From Halothiobacillus sp. (lineage in GTDB: Bacteria; Pseudomonadota; Gammaproteobacteria; Halothiobacillales; Halothiobacillaceae): a stretch of 64,000 bases of DNA. Positions 11,077 to 20,572 of the stretch are shown here, one piece after another. The stretch spans positions 43,798 through 107,797 of the forward strand of contig JAGDVP010000008.1 in the NCBI GenBank assembly GCA_023255735.1. Reading direction: 5' to 3'. The translations under genes and the position numbers were made by a program. The notes beneath the pieces are model-generated. The model was given only the letters and a program-made list of their open reading frames with translations, made no database searches and had not been told where the DNA came from. Position 1 is the first letter of the stretch, and every line of letters begins with the position of its first letter.

Positions 11077-11461
11077 TCAGTGTTCGCTGTAAAACCGACA
11101 ATCGGGTGGTGCAATCGCCAAAATCGATGACGCTTGCGTCGGCGAAGTTAGAGAGACTGTACCGCTGGTGCACAAGCCATTGAAGCTAAAAATAATGGGA
11201 TTTTTCACTTCAATGACCCAATTGGCGCGCAAATTGGGCAGCAACTGCGGTACCGTGCTTTTTGATAGCGTAAACCCCCGCCCCTCGCTATAAGCGCGCA
11301 ATGATAACGAATTAAGGGATTAATTGGTGTTAATCCAGTCATAGGCTGCCATCACGGCAATGCCAATCAACGACTATGGCTTCAAGCAAGCCAAAGCCGC
11401 CGTGCCGCTTATGCAACCCGCTGTGGCGCGGGGTATTTGCTGCAAAATAAGGCGCCGGCAT
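11077..11461 (-). pseudogene. Remnant of a type IV pilin/pseudopilin-like gene (prepilin N-terminal motif, frameshifted and stop-containing)
   Basis: Minus strand from ATG at 11461: MPAPYFAANTPRHSGLHKRHGGFGLLEAIVV, then a frame change gives LIGIAVMAAYDWINTN*SLNSLSLRAYSEGRGFTL...; the 74-aa ORF 11077..11301 is its 3' part. Confidence 0.55.
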
Positions 11462-11467
11462 GTGGGG

Positions 11468-12892
11468 CTAACCTTGAATGATTTGGGCAATTTTTTGGGT
11501 GTGGCTTGCGCATCGCCCCTCGGAATGTCGCGATTCAACATTCAACCGCAATAACGGCTCGGTGTTGGAGCCCCGCAAATTAAACCGCCAATCGTCAAAC
11601 GCTAGGCTTATGCCATCGGTGCGATCAATTTTTGGGTTTTGATTGGCAAAATGCGCCAACACGCGCTCAATGGTGCCCGGCACGTCATCAACCCGGTAAT
11701 TGATTTCACCACTGCAGGGGTAGGCGGCCATGCGCTCATCCACCAGTTCCGCCAGTGTTTTACCGGTTTTGCTCATCAACTCTGCAATAAGTAGCCAAGG
11801 GATCATGCCCGAATCACAGTAGGCAAAATCGCGGAAGTAGTGATGTGCGCTCATCTCGCCGCCGTAAATGGCATCTTGCTCGCGCATGATTTGCTTGATG
11901 AAGGCGTGGCCGGTTTTCGATTGAATGGGGATGCCACCCGCTTGCGTAACTTGCTCGATGGTGTTCCAGGTAAGGCGCGGGTCATGGATGATTTTGCCGC
12001 CCGGGTGTTTGGCTAGCAGGGTTTGTGCCAATAACCCGACTAGGTAATAACCTTCGATAAAGCGGCCTGTGTGGTCGAAGAAAAAGCAGCGGTCAAAATC
12101 GCCATCCCATGCGATACCGATATCCGCGCCCTGCTCGATAACCGCTTTTGATGTGGCCGCGCGCATTTCGGGTAATAAAGGGTTGGGTACGCCGTGGGGG
12201 AAGTTGCCATCCGGTTGTTCATGGATGTAATGAATATCGAACGGTAGGTTTTTTTCCAGCATCCGCATAACAAGCCCTGCGCCGCCATTGCCCGGATCGG
12301 CGACAATTTTGAGCGGTTTAAGGCTGCGGTGGTCGATATAGCTGAATAGGTGTTCGATGTAAGCGGTTTTATCTGTGTCAAGCGTGATGCGGGCATTTGA
12401 GCTGGCTGTGCTCGCCCCCCCGCCCCAGCCCTCCCCCACCCGGGGGGAGGGGGTTAACTCTGTATCACTGGCTTTGTGGGCGGCAAAGTGTAAAGCGACA
12501 CGATCTCGAATGGCGAACAGGCCGGTATCGCCACTGATGGGGCGTGCGCCTGCACGCACGACCTTCATGCCGTTGTAGCCTTTGGGGTTGTGGCTGGCGG
12601 TGATCATAATGCCACCGCCCACGCCATCTGCTTCGCGATGGAAGGTTTGAAAATAAACTTCTTCGGTGCCGCACAGGCCTATGTTGATGACATTGGCGCC
12701 AGCTTGAGCAAGACCCCGCATGAGGGCTTCGGCCAGCATTGGGCTCTCTAAACGAACATCAAACCCCACGACTACGGTACCGGGGTTAATTTCATCCACA
12801 AACGCCCGCCCAATTTGATAGGCGAGTTCAGCATTCAGTTGTGCTGGCACTTGGCCGCGAATGTCGTAGGCTTTAAAGCAACTCAAATCCAT
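11468..12892 (-). CDS. manB: Phosphomannomutase/phosphoglucomutase (start reassigned from 12934 to 12892, MDLSCFKAYDIRG)
   Basis: MDLSCFKAYDIRGQVPAQLN, GGIMITASHNPKGYNGMKVV, GIAWDGDFDRCFFFD, GEMSAHHYFRDFAYCDSGMIP, RGSNTEPLLRLNVE. Confidence 0.95.
   Translation of the reverse strand: MDLSCFKAYDIRGQVPAQLNAELAYQIGRAFVDEINPGTVVVGFDVRLESPMLAEALMRGLAQAGANVINIGLCGTEEVYFQTFHREADGVGGGIMITASHNPKGYNGMKVVRAGARPISGDTGLFAIRDRVALHFAAHKASDTELTPSPRVGEGWGGGASTASSNARITLDTDKTAYIEHLFSYIDHRSLKPLKIVADPGNGGAGLVMRMLEKNLPFDIHYIHEQPDGNFPHGVPNPLLPEMRAATSKAVIEQGADIGIAWDGDFDRCFFFDHTGRFIEGYYLVGLLAQTLLAKHPGGKIIHDPRLTWNTIEQVTQAGGIPIQSKTGHAFIKQIMREQDAIYGGEMSAHHYFRDFAYCDSGMIPWLLIAELMSKTGKTLAELVDERMAAYPCSGEINYRVDDVPGTIERVLAHFANQNPKIDRTDGISLAFDDWRFNLRGSNTEPLLRLNVESRHSEGRCASHTQKIAQIIQG
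12414..12459. repeat. G/C-rich palindromic repeat inserted in frame within manB
   Basis: 'ccccccgccccagccctcccccacccggggggagggggttaac' shares the 15-mer CCCCAGCCCTCCCCC with the repeat at 59-73 and encodes LTPSPRVGEGWGGGA on the minus strand. Confidence 0.75.
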
Positions 12893-12893
12893 A

Positions 12894-14345
12894 TCAAGAA
12901 CGCCCATAGTTGTCTTGCGCGCGAACAATGTCATCTTCGCCTAGGTAGTCGCCGCTTTGCACTTCGATCATGACCAAATTGAGTACGCCGGGATTTTCTA
13001 GGCGGTGCATGTGGCCTGCGGGAATGAAGGTGGATTCGTTCGTGTTGAGTAAAAACACCTTGTCGCCATTGGTGACGCGCGCCATGCCATTCACCACAAT
13101 CCAGTGTTCGCTGCGGTGGTGATGCATTTGCAAGGAAAGCGTGGCACCGGGTTTAACTTCGATCCGCTTCATCTTGAAGCGCTCGCCTTCTTCGAGCACG
13201 GTGTACGTACCCCAAGGGCGGTGCACGGTTTGATGCAGCAGATGGCTTTCGTGGCCGCGTTGTTTGAGTTCGGCTACCACCTCGCGCACATCTTGGGCAT
13301 GATCTTTGTGCGCGATTAATAACGCATCGGGCGTATCTATGATAATTAAATCATCAACCCCTACCGTGGCGGTGAGCCGGTGCGGGCTGCGCACAAGACA
13401 ATTGTGCGTTTTAATGGCAATCACTTCGCCATCAAGGACATTGCCATTGGCATCAGCCGGTACGGTTTGTGCTACGGCGGGCCATGAGCCAATATCAGAC
13501 CAGCCCATATCGGAGGGCACAACGGCGACGCGCTCGGCGTGCTCCATGATGGCGTAATCGATCGAAATATCGGCCATGCGCTCAAAGTCTTCAGGCGAAA
13601 ATTCCACCATATCCATGCCGGCTACGTGCATTTGCTTGGCATGCGCAACGGCCGCCTGGCAGGCAATAAGCAATTGCGGCGCATAGCGTTCAAATTCGGC
13701 GAGTATCTGGCTTGCTTTGAAGCAGAACATGCCGCCGTTCCAAAAATATCGTCCAGAATCAAGGTAGGTTTGAGCCACTTGGCGATCGGGCTTTTCGACA
13801 AATTTTTGCACACGATAAACCGCGCCGCCTTCGGTGTTAAGAAGGTCGGCCGCTCGCTCGATATAACCAAAGCCTGTTTCTGGTGTTTTAGGCTCGATGC
13901 CAAAAGTAACCAGCCAGCCTTGCCGCGCAGTGATGGCCGCCGTGTGAACTGCTTGCGTAAAAGCCGATTGATTCTCAATGAGGTGATCGGCCGGCAAAAC
14001 CAACATCAGCGCATCAGCACTGGTTCGTGCTTGCAAATCTAGTGCGGCCAACGCAATAGCCGCTGCGGTGTTTTTCCCTACGGGTTCTAGTAATAACCGG
14101 GGTAGATTGATTTTGGAAGCATGCAGCGCATCAGCGGTAATAAATCGCAAAGACTCATTGGTGATGACAGTGAGGGGGGCAATATCCGGTAATTGACTCA
14201 CGCGGCTAACCGTTTTATCAAACAGCGTTTCGCCATCCATTAACGGCATAAATGGCTTAGGAAACGTCTGGCGAGAGGCCGGCCACAAACGGGTACCCGC
14301 GCCACCACTCAAAATAAACGGATAAATCATGAAAATAGCACCCAT
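12894..14345 (-). CDS. manC: Bifunctional mannose-1-phosphate guanylyltransferase/mannose-6-phosphate isomerase
   Basis: PFILSGGAGTRLWPASRQTFPKPFMPL; FVEKPD; C-terminal cupin HRPWGTYTVLEEGERFKMKRIEVKPGATLSLQMHHHRSEHWIVVNG. Confidence 0.96.
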   Translation of the reverse strand: MGAIFMIYPFILSGGAGTRLWPASRQTFPKPFMPLMDGETLFDKTVSRVSQLPDIAPLTVITNESLRFITADALHASKINLPRLLLEPVGKNTAAAIALAALDLQARTSADALMLVLPADHLIENQSAFTQAVHTAAITARQGWLVTFGIEPKTPETGFGYIERAADLLNTEGGAVYRVQKFVEKPDRQVAQTYLDSGRYFWNGGMFCFKASQILAEFERYAPQLLIACQAAVAHAKQMHVAGMDMVEFSPEDFERMADISIDYAIMEHAERVAVVPSDMGWSDIGSWPAVAQTVPADANGNVLDGEVIAIKTHNCLVRSPHRLTATVGVDDLIIIDTPDALLIAHKDHAQDVREVVAELKQRGHESHLLHQTVHRPWGTYTVLEEGERFKMKRIEVKPGATLSLQMHHHRSEHWIVVNGMARVTNGDKVFLLNTNESTFIPAGHMHRLENPGVLNLVMIEVQSGDYLGEDDIVRAQDNYGRS

Positions 14346-14464
14346 ACGCTTGAATCAATAAAGTGGGCTTATTATGCCACAAGCCAGCACGAACTCGAAC
14401 AAAACCATGTCATTCAAAGCATGCACGCCCACCTTATGCTTTGCCCTTTAACCCTTCGGACAAT

Positions 14465-15013
14465 TTAATCGAATAAGACAGCTTCGGATAGGCTTGTACC
14501 TGCCGCATCTTTAGCAGAACGCAGCGCAGGAGACTGCAAAGGCCAGTCAATAGCCAGCGTCGCGTCATCCCATTGAATGCAGCGCTCATATTCTGGTGCG
14601 TAATAGTTGGTGGTTTTGTAGAGAAAGTCCGCTGTTTCACTAAGCACTAAAAACCCATGCGCAAAGCCGGCGGGCACCCAGAGTTGGCGGTGGTTTTCGG
14701 CTGAAAGCTCCACCCCGACCCATGCGCCGAAGGTGGCCGAGCTTTTGCGAATATCCACCGCCACATCGAACACGGCGCCCGATACCACGCGCACGAGCTT
14801 GCCCTGCGGTTGCTTGAGTTGATAATGCAGGCCGCGCAGCACGCCTTTGGCGGAGCGCGAGTGGTTATCTTGCACAAATTGCACATCTAGGCCCGTGGCC
14901 TCGGCAAACTTGCGTGCATTGAAGCTTTCCATAAAAAAGCCGCGCTCATCGCCGAATACCTTGGGCTCCAAGATCAGCACATCGGGGATTTTGGTTGAAA
15001 TGACCTTCATCAC
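14465..15013 (-). CDS. rfbC: dTDP-4-dehydrorhamnose 3,5-epimerase
   Basis: FGDERGFFMESFNARKF, VLRGLHYQLKQPQGKLVRVVSGAVFDVAVDIRKSS, WVPAGFAHGFLVLSE. Confidence 0.97.
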   Translation of the reverse strand: MMKVISTKIPDVLILEPKVFGDERGFFMESFNARKFAEATGLDVQFVQDNHSRSAKGVLRGLHYQLKQPQGKLVRVVSGAVFDVAVDIRKSSATFGAWVGVELSAENHRQLWVPAGFAHGFLVLSETADFLYKTTNYYAPEYERCIQWDDATLAIDWPLQSPALRSAKDAAGTSLSEAVLFD

Positions 15014-15906
15014 TACCTGCGTTCATTCAGAATTTGCTGCAAAAACTGTCCATAACTATTTTTTTCCAATGATTTGGCTAGAGTCTCGAGATCACTGTCT
15101 GTAATCCAGTTTTTTCGCCAAGCAATCTCTTCGGGGCAGGCTATTTTCAAACCTTGGCGCTTTTGAATGGTTTGAATGAACTGGCCTGCCTCTAATAATG
15201 AATCGTGTGTACCTGTGTCCAGCCAAGCATCACCGCGGCCGAGCATTTGCACATTCAGCAAACCATCCGAAAGGTATGAACGATTGATATCGGTAATTTC
15301 AAGCTCTCCGCGTGGGGATGGTTTTAATTTCTTGGCACGATCAACCACCGTATTATCGTAAAAATAGAGCCCAGTGACTGCGTACCTACTGCGTGGAGAT
15401 AAGGGTTTTTCCTCTATATCCACAACGCCGCCCTGCAGATCAAACTCAATCACGCCATAACGCTCAGGGTCATTGACGGGGTAGGCAAAAATTGTGCCCC
15501 CACTCGTTTGAGTGCAAACCGTAGTGAGGCGTTTTTGTAAATCGTGCCCGTAAAATAAGTTATCGCCCAACACGAGTGCGGCGGGTGCGTTGCCCAAAAA
15601 TTCGGCACCGATGGTGAAGGCTTGCGCCAGGCCATCTGGCGAGGGTTGCACGGCATACTCAAGGTTAATGCCCCACTGGCTGCCATCGCCCAAAAGCTGG
15701 GTGAAACGCGGCGTATCTTGCGGGGTGGAAACAACCAGAATATCGCGAATGCCCGCCAGCATGAGGGTGCTTAACGGATAGTAAATCATGGGCTTATCGT
15801 ACACGGGCATAAGCTGCTTGCTCACGGCCAGCGTGACCGGGTGCAGGCGCGTGCCACTGCCGCCGGCGAGGATAATGCCTTTGCGTTGGGTTTGATGAGT
15901 TTTCAT
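15013..15906 (-). CDS. rfbA: Glucose-1-phosphate thymidylyltransferase
   Basis: [56 protein letters not shown]. Confidence 0.97.
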   Translation of the reverse strand: MKTHQTQRKGIILAGGSGTRLHPVTLAVSKQLMPVYDKPMIYYPLSTLMLAGIRDILVVSTPQDTPRFTQLLGDGSQWGINLEYAVQPSPDGLAQAFTIGAEFLGNAPAALVLGDNLFYGHDLQKRLTTVCTQTSGGTIFAYPVNDPERYGVIEFDLQGGVVDIEEKPLSPRSRYAVTGLYFYDNTVVDRAKKLKPSPRGELEITDINRSYLSDGLLNVQMLGRGDAWLDTGTHDSLLEAGQFIQTIQKRQGLKIACPEEIAWRKNWITDSDLETLAKSLEKNSYGQFLQQILNERR

Positions 15907-15919
15907 GCGGTTTTAATTT

Positions 15920-16810
15920 TCATGGCGTTTTGATTTCTTCCAGCATGCGCGCAACCCCGGCCTGCCAATGCGGCAGGGTGATGCCAAAAGCGGCTTTAAT
16001 TTTATGGGTATTTAAGCGCGAGTTGTGCGGGCGCTGGGCGGGGGTGGGGTATTGGCTGCTGGGGATGGGGTTGATTGAGTTTACTTTAAGTGCTTGGCCC
16101 TGCGCCCGCGCGGTATGGATCACAAACTCTGCATAATGATGCCACGAGGTTTCACCCGCAGCGGCTAAGTGATAAACACCGGCCAGATCGGGGTTGTGCC
16201 GGATGGCGCGAATGGCGTGCGCGGTCACGTCGCTAATCAGCGATGCCGCCGTGGGCGCGCCGATTTGATCGTTAATCACATTCAACTGTTCCCGCTCGGC
16301 CGCTAAACGCAACATGGTTTTGGCAAAATTATTGCCCCGCGCGGCATAAACCCAACTGGTACGAAAAATAAGATGCGCGCAACCGCTTGCGATGATGGCC
16401 TGCTCGCCCGCCCATTTGGTTTGGCCATACACCGACAAGGGCGCTGGGGCATCGGCCTCTACCCAAGGCGTGCTGCCGCTGCCATTAAACACGTAATCGG
16501 TGGAGTAATGAATAAGCAAGGCGCCGCTTTGTTTCGCCGCCTGCGCCATCACGGCGACGGCTTGATGATTGATGCGATCGGCAAGATCAGCCTCGGCTTC
16601 TGCCTTATCAACCGCCGTGTATGCGGCTGCATTCACAATTACATCCGGCGCGATGGCGGCCAGGGTGGCGGCTATGCCTTCAAGGTTATTCAAATCGCCA
16701 CCGTGCTCGGTGCTGTGGCGATCTAGCGCGGTTAGGTTGCCAAGAGGCGCCAAGGCGCGCTGCAATTCCCAGCCGACTTGGCCGTTTTTGCCAAATAATA
16801 GAATGTTCAA
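15920..16810 (-). CDS. rfbD: dTDP-4-dehydrorhamnose reductase (start reassigned to TTG at 16810, (M)NILLFGKNGQVGWEL)
   Basis: ILLFGKNGQVGWELQRAL, STDYVFNGSGSTPWVEAD, RTSWVYAARGNNFAKTM. The upstream ORF extension overlaps the DUF2442 gene and is not family-like. Confidence 0.93.
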   Translation of the reverse strand: MNILLFGKNGQVGWELQRALAPLGNLTALDRHSTEHGGDLNNLEGIAATLAAIAPDVIVNAAAYTAVDKAEAEADLADRINHQAVAVMAQAAKQSGALLIHYSTDYVFNGSGSTPWVEADAPAPLSVYGQTKWAGEQAIIASGCAHLIFRTSWVYAARGNNFAKTMLRLAAEREQLNVINDQIGAPTAASLISDVTAHAIRAIRHNPDLAGVYHLAAAGETSWHHYAEFVIHTARAQGQALKVNSINPIPSSQYPTPAQRPHNSRLNTHKIKAAFGITLPHWQAGVARMLEEIKTP

Positions 16811-16829
16811 ACGAGCACCTCGTTGGACT

Positions 16830-17087
16830 TCATGCGGCGAGGCCGGTTTGCTTTTGCAGCAAGGTATACAAAAACTCAGGTGCAAAATCAGCACCATTTG
16901 CCCACACAACCGTGCCCAGAATGTCATTTTGAGTGGCCGTCATAAACAGCGCTTTATTTCTTAAGGGCTCAAAAACCTCACCCCAAAGCTCATCAGTGAG
17001 ATCCACTACGCCCGATACACCATTATCAAACTGCACAAACAATTGAAATTGAGGGCGGGGCTCTACAAACTGGGTGTGTAAAAACAT
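16830..17087 (-). CDS. DUF2442 domain protein (start reassigned to 17087)
   Basis: MFLHTQFVEPRPQFQLFVQFDNGVSGVVDLTDELWGEVFEPLRNKALF...GTVVWANGADFAPEFLY. Confidence 0.75.
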   Translation of the reverse strand: MFLHTQFVEPRPQFQLFVQFDNGVSGVVDLTDELWGEVFEPLRNKALFMTATQNDILGTVVWANGADFAPEFLYTLLQKQTGLAA

Positions 17088-17091
17088 CAGG

Positions 17092-17220
17092 TTACTCCAG
17101 CGGGGCAATTGGCTTAATGGGTTTGCGCGCTTGCGCCAATGCCCAATTTTCTAACAATTCAGCTTGATTAAGATCGAGCCAATCGAAGAATCTATTTACG
17201 ATCTTTCTGCATAACCTCTT
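17092..17220 (-). pseudogene. 3' fragment of a DUF4160-type gene, truncated by a repeat-rich stretch
   Basis: Minus-strand frame: KRLCRKIVNRFFDWLDLNQAELLENWALAQARKPIKPIAPLE*, immediately upstream of DUF2442. Upstream the frame runs into the repeat (PSNPPLPLFS). Confidence 0.55.
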
Positions 17221-17221
17221 T

Positions 17222-17345
17222 GAAAAAAGGGGCAAAGGGGGATTTGATGGCCGCGACATGCATCCATAACACCAAAATCCCCCTCAATCCCCCTTTTGCA
17301 AAGGGGGAAGCCTACCTAATTCAATCCCACTTTTACAAAGGGGGC
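17222..17345. repeat. Intergenic repeat cluster of AATCCCCCTTTTGCAAAGGGGGA type
   Basis: 'ccccctcaatcccccttttgcaaagggggaagcc' and 'caatcccacttttacaaagggggcggcc', plus an inverted partial copy 'aaaaggggcaaagggggattt'. Confidence 0.7.
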
Positions 17346-17404
17346 GGCCTATTAGCCATATCCCGAGCCGCAATGCGCCGTTCAGCGAAATTACAAACAG
17401 GCTC

Positions 17405-18475
17405 TCAGGCATTTAAGGTATCGCCGTACTGCTGCGCTGTCCAATCGCGGTAGCTGCCGCTGGTGATGTGGGCAACCCAATCTTGATTGGCCAAATACCA
17501 GCGCACCGTTTTGCGAATGCCGGTCTCAAAAGTTTCGGCCGGCTTCCAGCCGAGCTCCCGCTCCAATTTGCTGGCATCAATGGCGTAGCGGCGATCATGC
17601 CCTAAGCGATCGGTCACAAAGCTGATTTGCTCGGCATACGATTGACCATCCGGGCGTGGCTGCTCTTCATCCAAAATGGCGCAGAGGGTTTTCACCACAT
17701 CCAAATTGGCTTTTTCATTCCAGCCGCCCACGTTGTACACCTCACCTAAACGCCCGGCTTCAAGCACGCGGCGAATGGCGCTGCAATGATCTTTCACATA
17801 CAACCAATCACGAATCTGCTGGCCATCGCCATAAATCGGCAAGGGTTTACCGGCAAGCGCGTTGTGAATGCACAGCGGAATGAGCTTTTCGGGGAAATGA
17901 TACGGGCCATAATTGTTGGAGCAATTGGTCGTTAGCACCGGCAAGCCATAGGTGTGGTGGTAGGCGCGCACGAGGTGATCGGATGCCGCCTTGCTGGCCG
18001 AATACGGGCTATTGGGCTCATAGCGATGATTTTCTGTGAAGGCGGGCGCGGTTTTCTCAAGCGAACCGTACACCTCATCGGTCGAGACATGCAAAAAACG
18101 GAATGCAGCTTGTGATGCGGCAGGCAAGCCAGACCAGTACGCACGCACCGATTCCAACAAGCGAAACGTGCCCACCACATTGGTTTGAATAAAAGCCTCG
18201 GGCCCTGTGATAGAGCGATCGACATGGCTTTCTGCCGCGAAGTTAATCACGGCGCGCGGCTGGTGCTCGGCGAGCAAGCGGGCGACGAGCGCGGCATCGC
18301 CAATATCGCCTTGCACAAAGTGGTGGCCCGGATGGTTCGCTAAACTGCCGAGCGTTTCAAGATTACCGGCATAGGTGAGTAAATCGAGGTTAACCACCGG
18401 CTCGTCGCAAAGAGCCAGCCAATCGAGCACAAAATTACCGCCAATAAAGCCGGCACCACCGGTCACTAAAATCAT
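17405..18475 (-). CDS. rfbB: dTDP-glucose 4,6-dehydratase
   Basis: [74 protein letters not shown]. Confidence 0.97.
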   Translation of the reverse strand: MILVTGGAGFIGGNFVLDWLALCDEPVVNLDLLTYAGNLETLGSLANHPGHHFVQGDIGDAALVARLLAEHQPRAVINFAAESHVDRSITGPEAFIQTNVVGTFRLLESVRAYWSGLPAASQAAFRFLHVSTDEVYGSLEKTAPAFTENHRYEPNSPYSASKAASDHLVRAYHHTYGLPVLTTNCSNNYGPYHFPEKLIPLCIHNALAGKPLPIYGDGQQIRDWLYVKDHCSAIRRVLEAGRLGEVYNVGGWNEKANLDVVKTLCAILDEEQPRPDGQSYAEQISFVTDRLGHDRRYAIDASKLERELGWKPAETFETGIRKTVRWYLANQDWVAHITSGSYRDWTAQQYGDTLNA

Positions 18476-19221
18476 GATTCAGGCTGCTCCAAAGTTTTTA
18501 CATGAAAATCAGGCAGGTGATTCATTTTGCCGTGTTTTAACTCATACACACGGCTGCACAGGCTGCCCAGCATCGCGTGATCGTGCGAGGCAAATACAAA
18601 AATTTCCGCATTCGCAATTAAATCGTGCATGCGTGCTTTGGCTTTTTCTTGAAAGCCCGCATCGCCGGTGCCGAACATTTCATCCACCAATAAAATTTCG
18701 GGCTGAAAGCTGGTGCCCACGGCGAACATTAACCGCATCGACATGCCAGATGAATAGGTGCGTACCGGCAAGTTTAAAAAATCGCCCAGTTCGGTGAATT
18801 CTTCAATTTCGGGGATTTTACTGCGCGCTTCTTTCAACGACATACCCATCAGCATGCCCATCCGCAGGATATTTTCATAGCCGGACAGCTCAGGATCCAT
18901 GCCCGAACCAATCTCCAGCACGGTGGCGATGCGCCCTTCCCGAATTATTCGCCCCGAATCCTGGGTATAAATGCCCGCCATGGTGCGCAGTAACGTGCTT
19001 TTGCCCGCGCCATTGTGGCCAACAAGACCGATGGCATCGCCACTTTTAAACTCAAAGCTCACCTCATTTAAGGCGGTAACGGCAACGGTATGCCCAGCTT
19101 CTGCCGCGATTTTGCCGCCGGTGGCAATCCGCATAAATTGATGCCGCAACGATTGCGCGCGCGCGTTATAAATGGGGTAGCGAACCGACACGTTCTCAAA
19201 CACTAAGTGCGCCATATTCAA
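18472..19221 (-). CDS. wzt: ABC transporter ATP-binding protein for polysaccharide export (Wzt-like, short form)
   Basis: [58 protein letters not shown]; coupled to the permease gene. Confidence 0.9.
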   Translation of the reverse strand: MNMAHLVFENVSVRYPIYNARAQSLRHQFMRIATGGKIAAEAGHTVAVTALNEVSFEFKSGDAIGLVGHNGAGKSTLLRTMAGIYTQDSGRIIREGRIATVLEIGSGMDPELSGYENILRMGMLMGMSLKEARSKIPEIEEFTELGDFLNLPVRTYSSGMSMRLMFAVGTSFQPEILLVDEMFGTGDAGFQEKAKARMHDLIANAEIFVFASHDHAMLGSLCSRVYELKHGKMNHLPDFHVKTLEQPES

Positions 19222-20009
19222 ATCCAGTACGGAATGCGCGTGCGGCGCGAATTAAACATCACAAGCGTGACCGCCCAGCCCAAAATTGCCATCACAATCG
19301 CCACCGGCCATACAAAATCGGGGCTGGGGTGCCCCAAAAGAGGATCACGCACGATACTAATAAAATAACTAAATGGGTTAAGCCACACAATCCAACTACC
19401 CACGCCCAGTTGCTCTGCCTTAAACAGCACAGGTGACATAAAAAACAGCAGCGGCATAAAGTTAGCAATCGCGGTTTCGGTATCGCGGTAGCGCGCGGCG
19501 AACATGCCGATAAATAAGCTCATCCAACTTAAATTCAACACCACCAAGAAAAATCCGGGAATGACTAACCAAGCACCCCAATGCCAATCCGGCGGGTAAA
19601 TCAAAAACACGATCAAAATCACGATCGCGTTGTGCGCAAGGTTAATGAGATGCCGCAAGATCAATTTAATCGGATAAAAAAACAGCGGGATTCGTAAATT
19701 GCGGATGAGCTGGGCATTTTGAATAAACAGCTGGCTGCTTTCAGTCACAATCCCCGCGATAAAGCCCCAGAGAATTAAACCAACGGTGAGCAGGGGGATG
19801 AAGGTCGCTTTGTCCATTTTGAACAAGGTGCTCCAGACAAACCCTAAGCCCCCCACCCCAATGGCCGTGCCCAAGGTAAGCCAGAATGGCCCCAACATGC
19901 TGCGCTTGTAACGCGCTTTGGTATCACTCCAAGATAAAAATAAAGCAGCGGGCAGCCTGCCTAATGCTTCAAAAATATCGCGACGGGTTTCGATCCAACG
20001 AGAGGACAT
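19218..20009 (-). CDS. wzm: ABC-2 type polysaccharide export permease (Wzm-like)
   Basis: WSDTKARYKRSMLGPFWLTLGTAIGVGGLGFVWSTLFKMD; multiple TM segments; adjacent to wzt. Confidence 0.9.
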   Translation of the reverse strand: MSSRWIETRRDIFEALGRLPAALFLSWSDTKARYKRSMLGPFWLTLGTAIGVGGLGFVWSTLFKMDKATFIPLLTVGLILWGFIAGIVTESSQLFIQNAQLIRNLRIPLFFYPIKLILRHLINLAHNAIVILIVFLIYPPDWHWGAWLVIPGFFLVVLNLSWMSLFIGMFAARYRDTETAIANFMPLLFFMSPVLFKAEQLGVGSWIVWLNPFSYFISIVRDPLLGHPSPDFVWPVAIVMAILGWAVTLVMFNSRRTRIPYWI

Positions 20010-20205
20010 AGCAGCTCATTTCAAAAGGGATTGGGCAGCATCATAACGGAAAGCGGTCATAAACGGCACCATTGCGACGCCCCAATAGTTCGCTCATAAA
20101 AAACCGTATCCTTTGACGGTATTTTTTCACAGGCTGACGGTATCAACACTGTCGCACCGTCAAAAATGGGCGGCTGCACAGGAATGACTTAGCATGCTAT
20201 AGGCA

Positions 20206-20241
20206 TAAAAAAACCCGCAATCCTAGTAGGAATGCGGGTTT
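20206..20241 (-). terminator. Rho-independent terminator downstream of the tRNA cluster
   Basis: Hairpin AAACCCGCATTCC-TACTA-GGATTGCGGGTTTTTTTA read on the minus strand. Confidence 0.8.
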
Positions 20242-20285
20242 AGTTAGGGTTTTAAAACTTTTTCAGACGTTATAAAACCATCGAT

Positions 20286-20362
20286 TGGCGCAGCGGACGG
20301 GACTCGAACCCGCGACCCCCGGCGTGACAGGCCGGTATTCTAACCAACTGAACTACCGCTGC
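20286..20362 (-). tRNA. tRNA-Asp(GTC)
   Basis: Cloverleaf GCAGCGGTAGTTCAGTTGGTTAGAATACCGGCCTGTCACGCCGGGGGTCGCGGGTTCGAGTCCCGTCCGCTGCGCCA; CCA encoded. Confidence 0.97.
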
Positions 20363-20372
20363 TAATTTGATG

Positions 20373-20448
20373 TGGTGGGTGATGAGAGGCTCGAACTCCC
20401 GACCTACGCCTTGTAAGGGCGCCGCTCTACCAACTGAGCTAATCACCC
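20373..20448 (-). tRNA. tRNA-Val(TAC)
   Basis: GGGTGATTAGCTCAGTTGGTAGAGCGGCGCCCTTACAAGGCGTAGGTCGGGAGTTCGAGCCTCTCATCACCCACCA; anticodon loop CTTACAA. Confidence 0.93.
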
Positions 20449-20449
20449 G

Positions 20450-20525
20450 TGGAGCGGGAAACGAGATTCGAACTCGCGACCTCAACCTTGGCAAGGTTGC
20501 GCTCTACCAGCTGAGCTATTCCCGC
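20450..20525 (-). tRNA. tRNA-Gly(GCC)
   Basis: GCGGGAATAGCTCAGCTGGTAGAGCGCAACCTTGCCAAGGTTGAGGTCGCGAGTTCGAATCTCGTTTCCCGCTCCA. Confidence 0.97.
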
Positions 20526-20572
20526 ACATCATCCAGCGGCTTTTGAGGGCTGCTGTTTGTCACAGAGCGCGC

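Noticed and set aside
11360-11554. 64-aa plus-strand ORF between the methyltransferase and manB
   Set aside because: Antisense to the pseudopilin remnant and to the manB 3' end; no support as a gene.
13539-14042. 167-aa plus-strand ORF opposite manC
   Set aside because: Antisense to conserved GMP domain; no family-like motifs.
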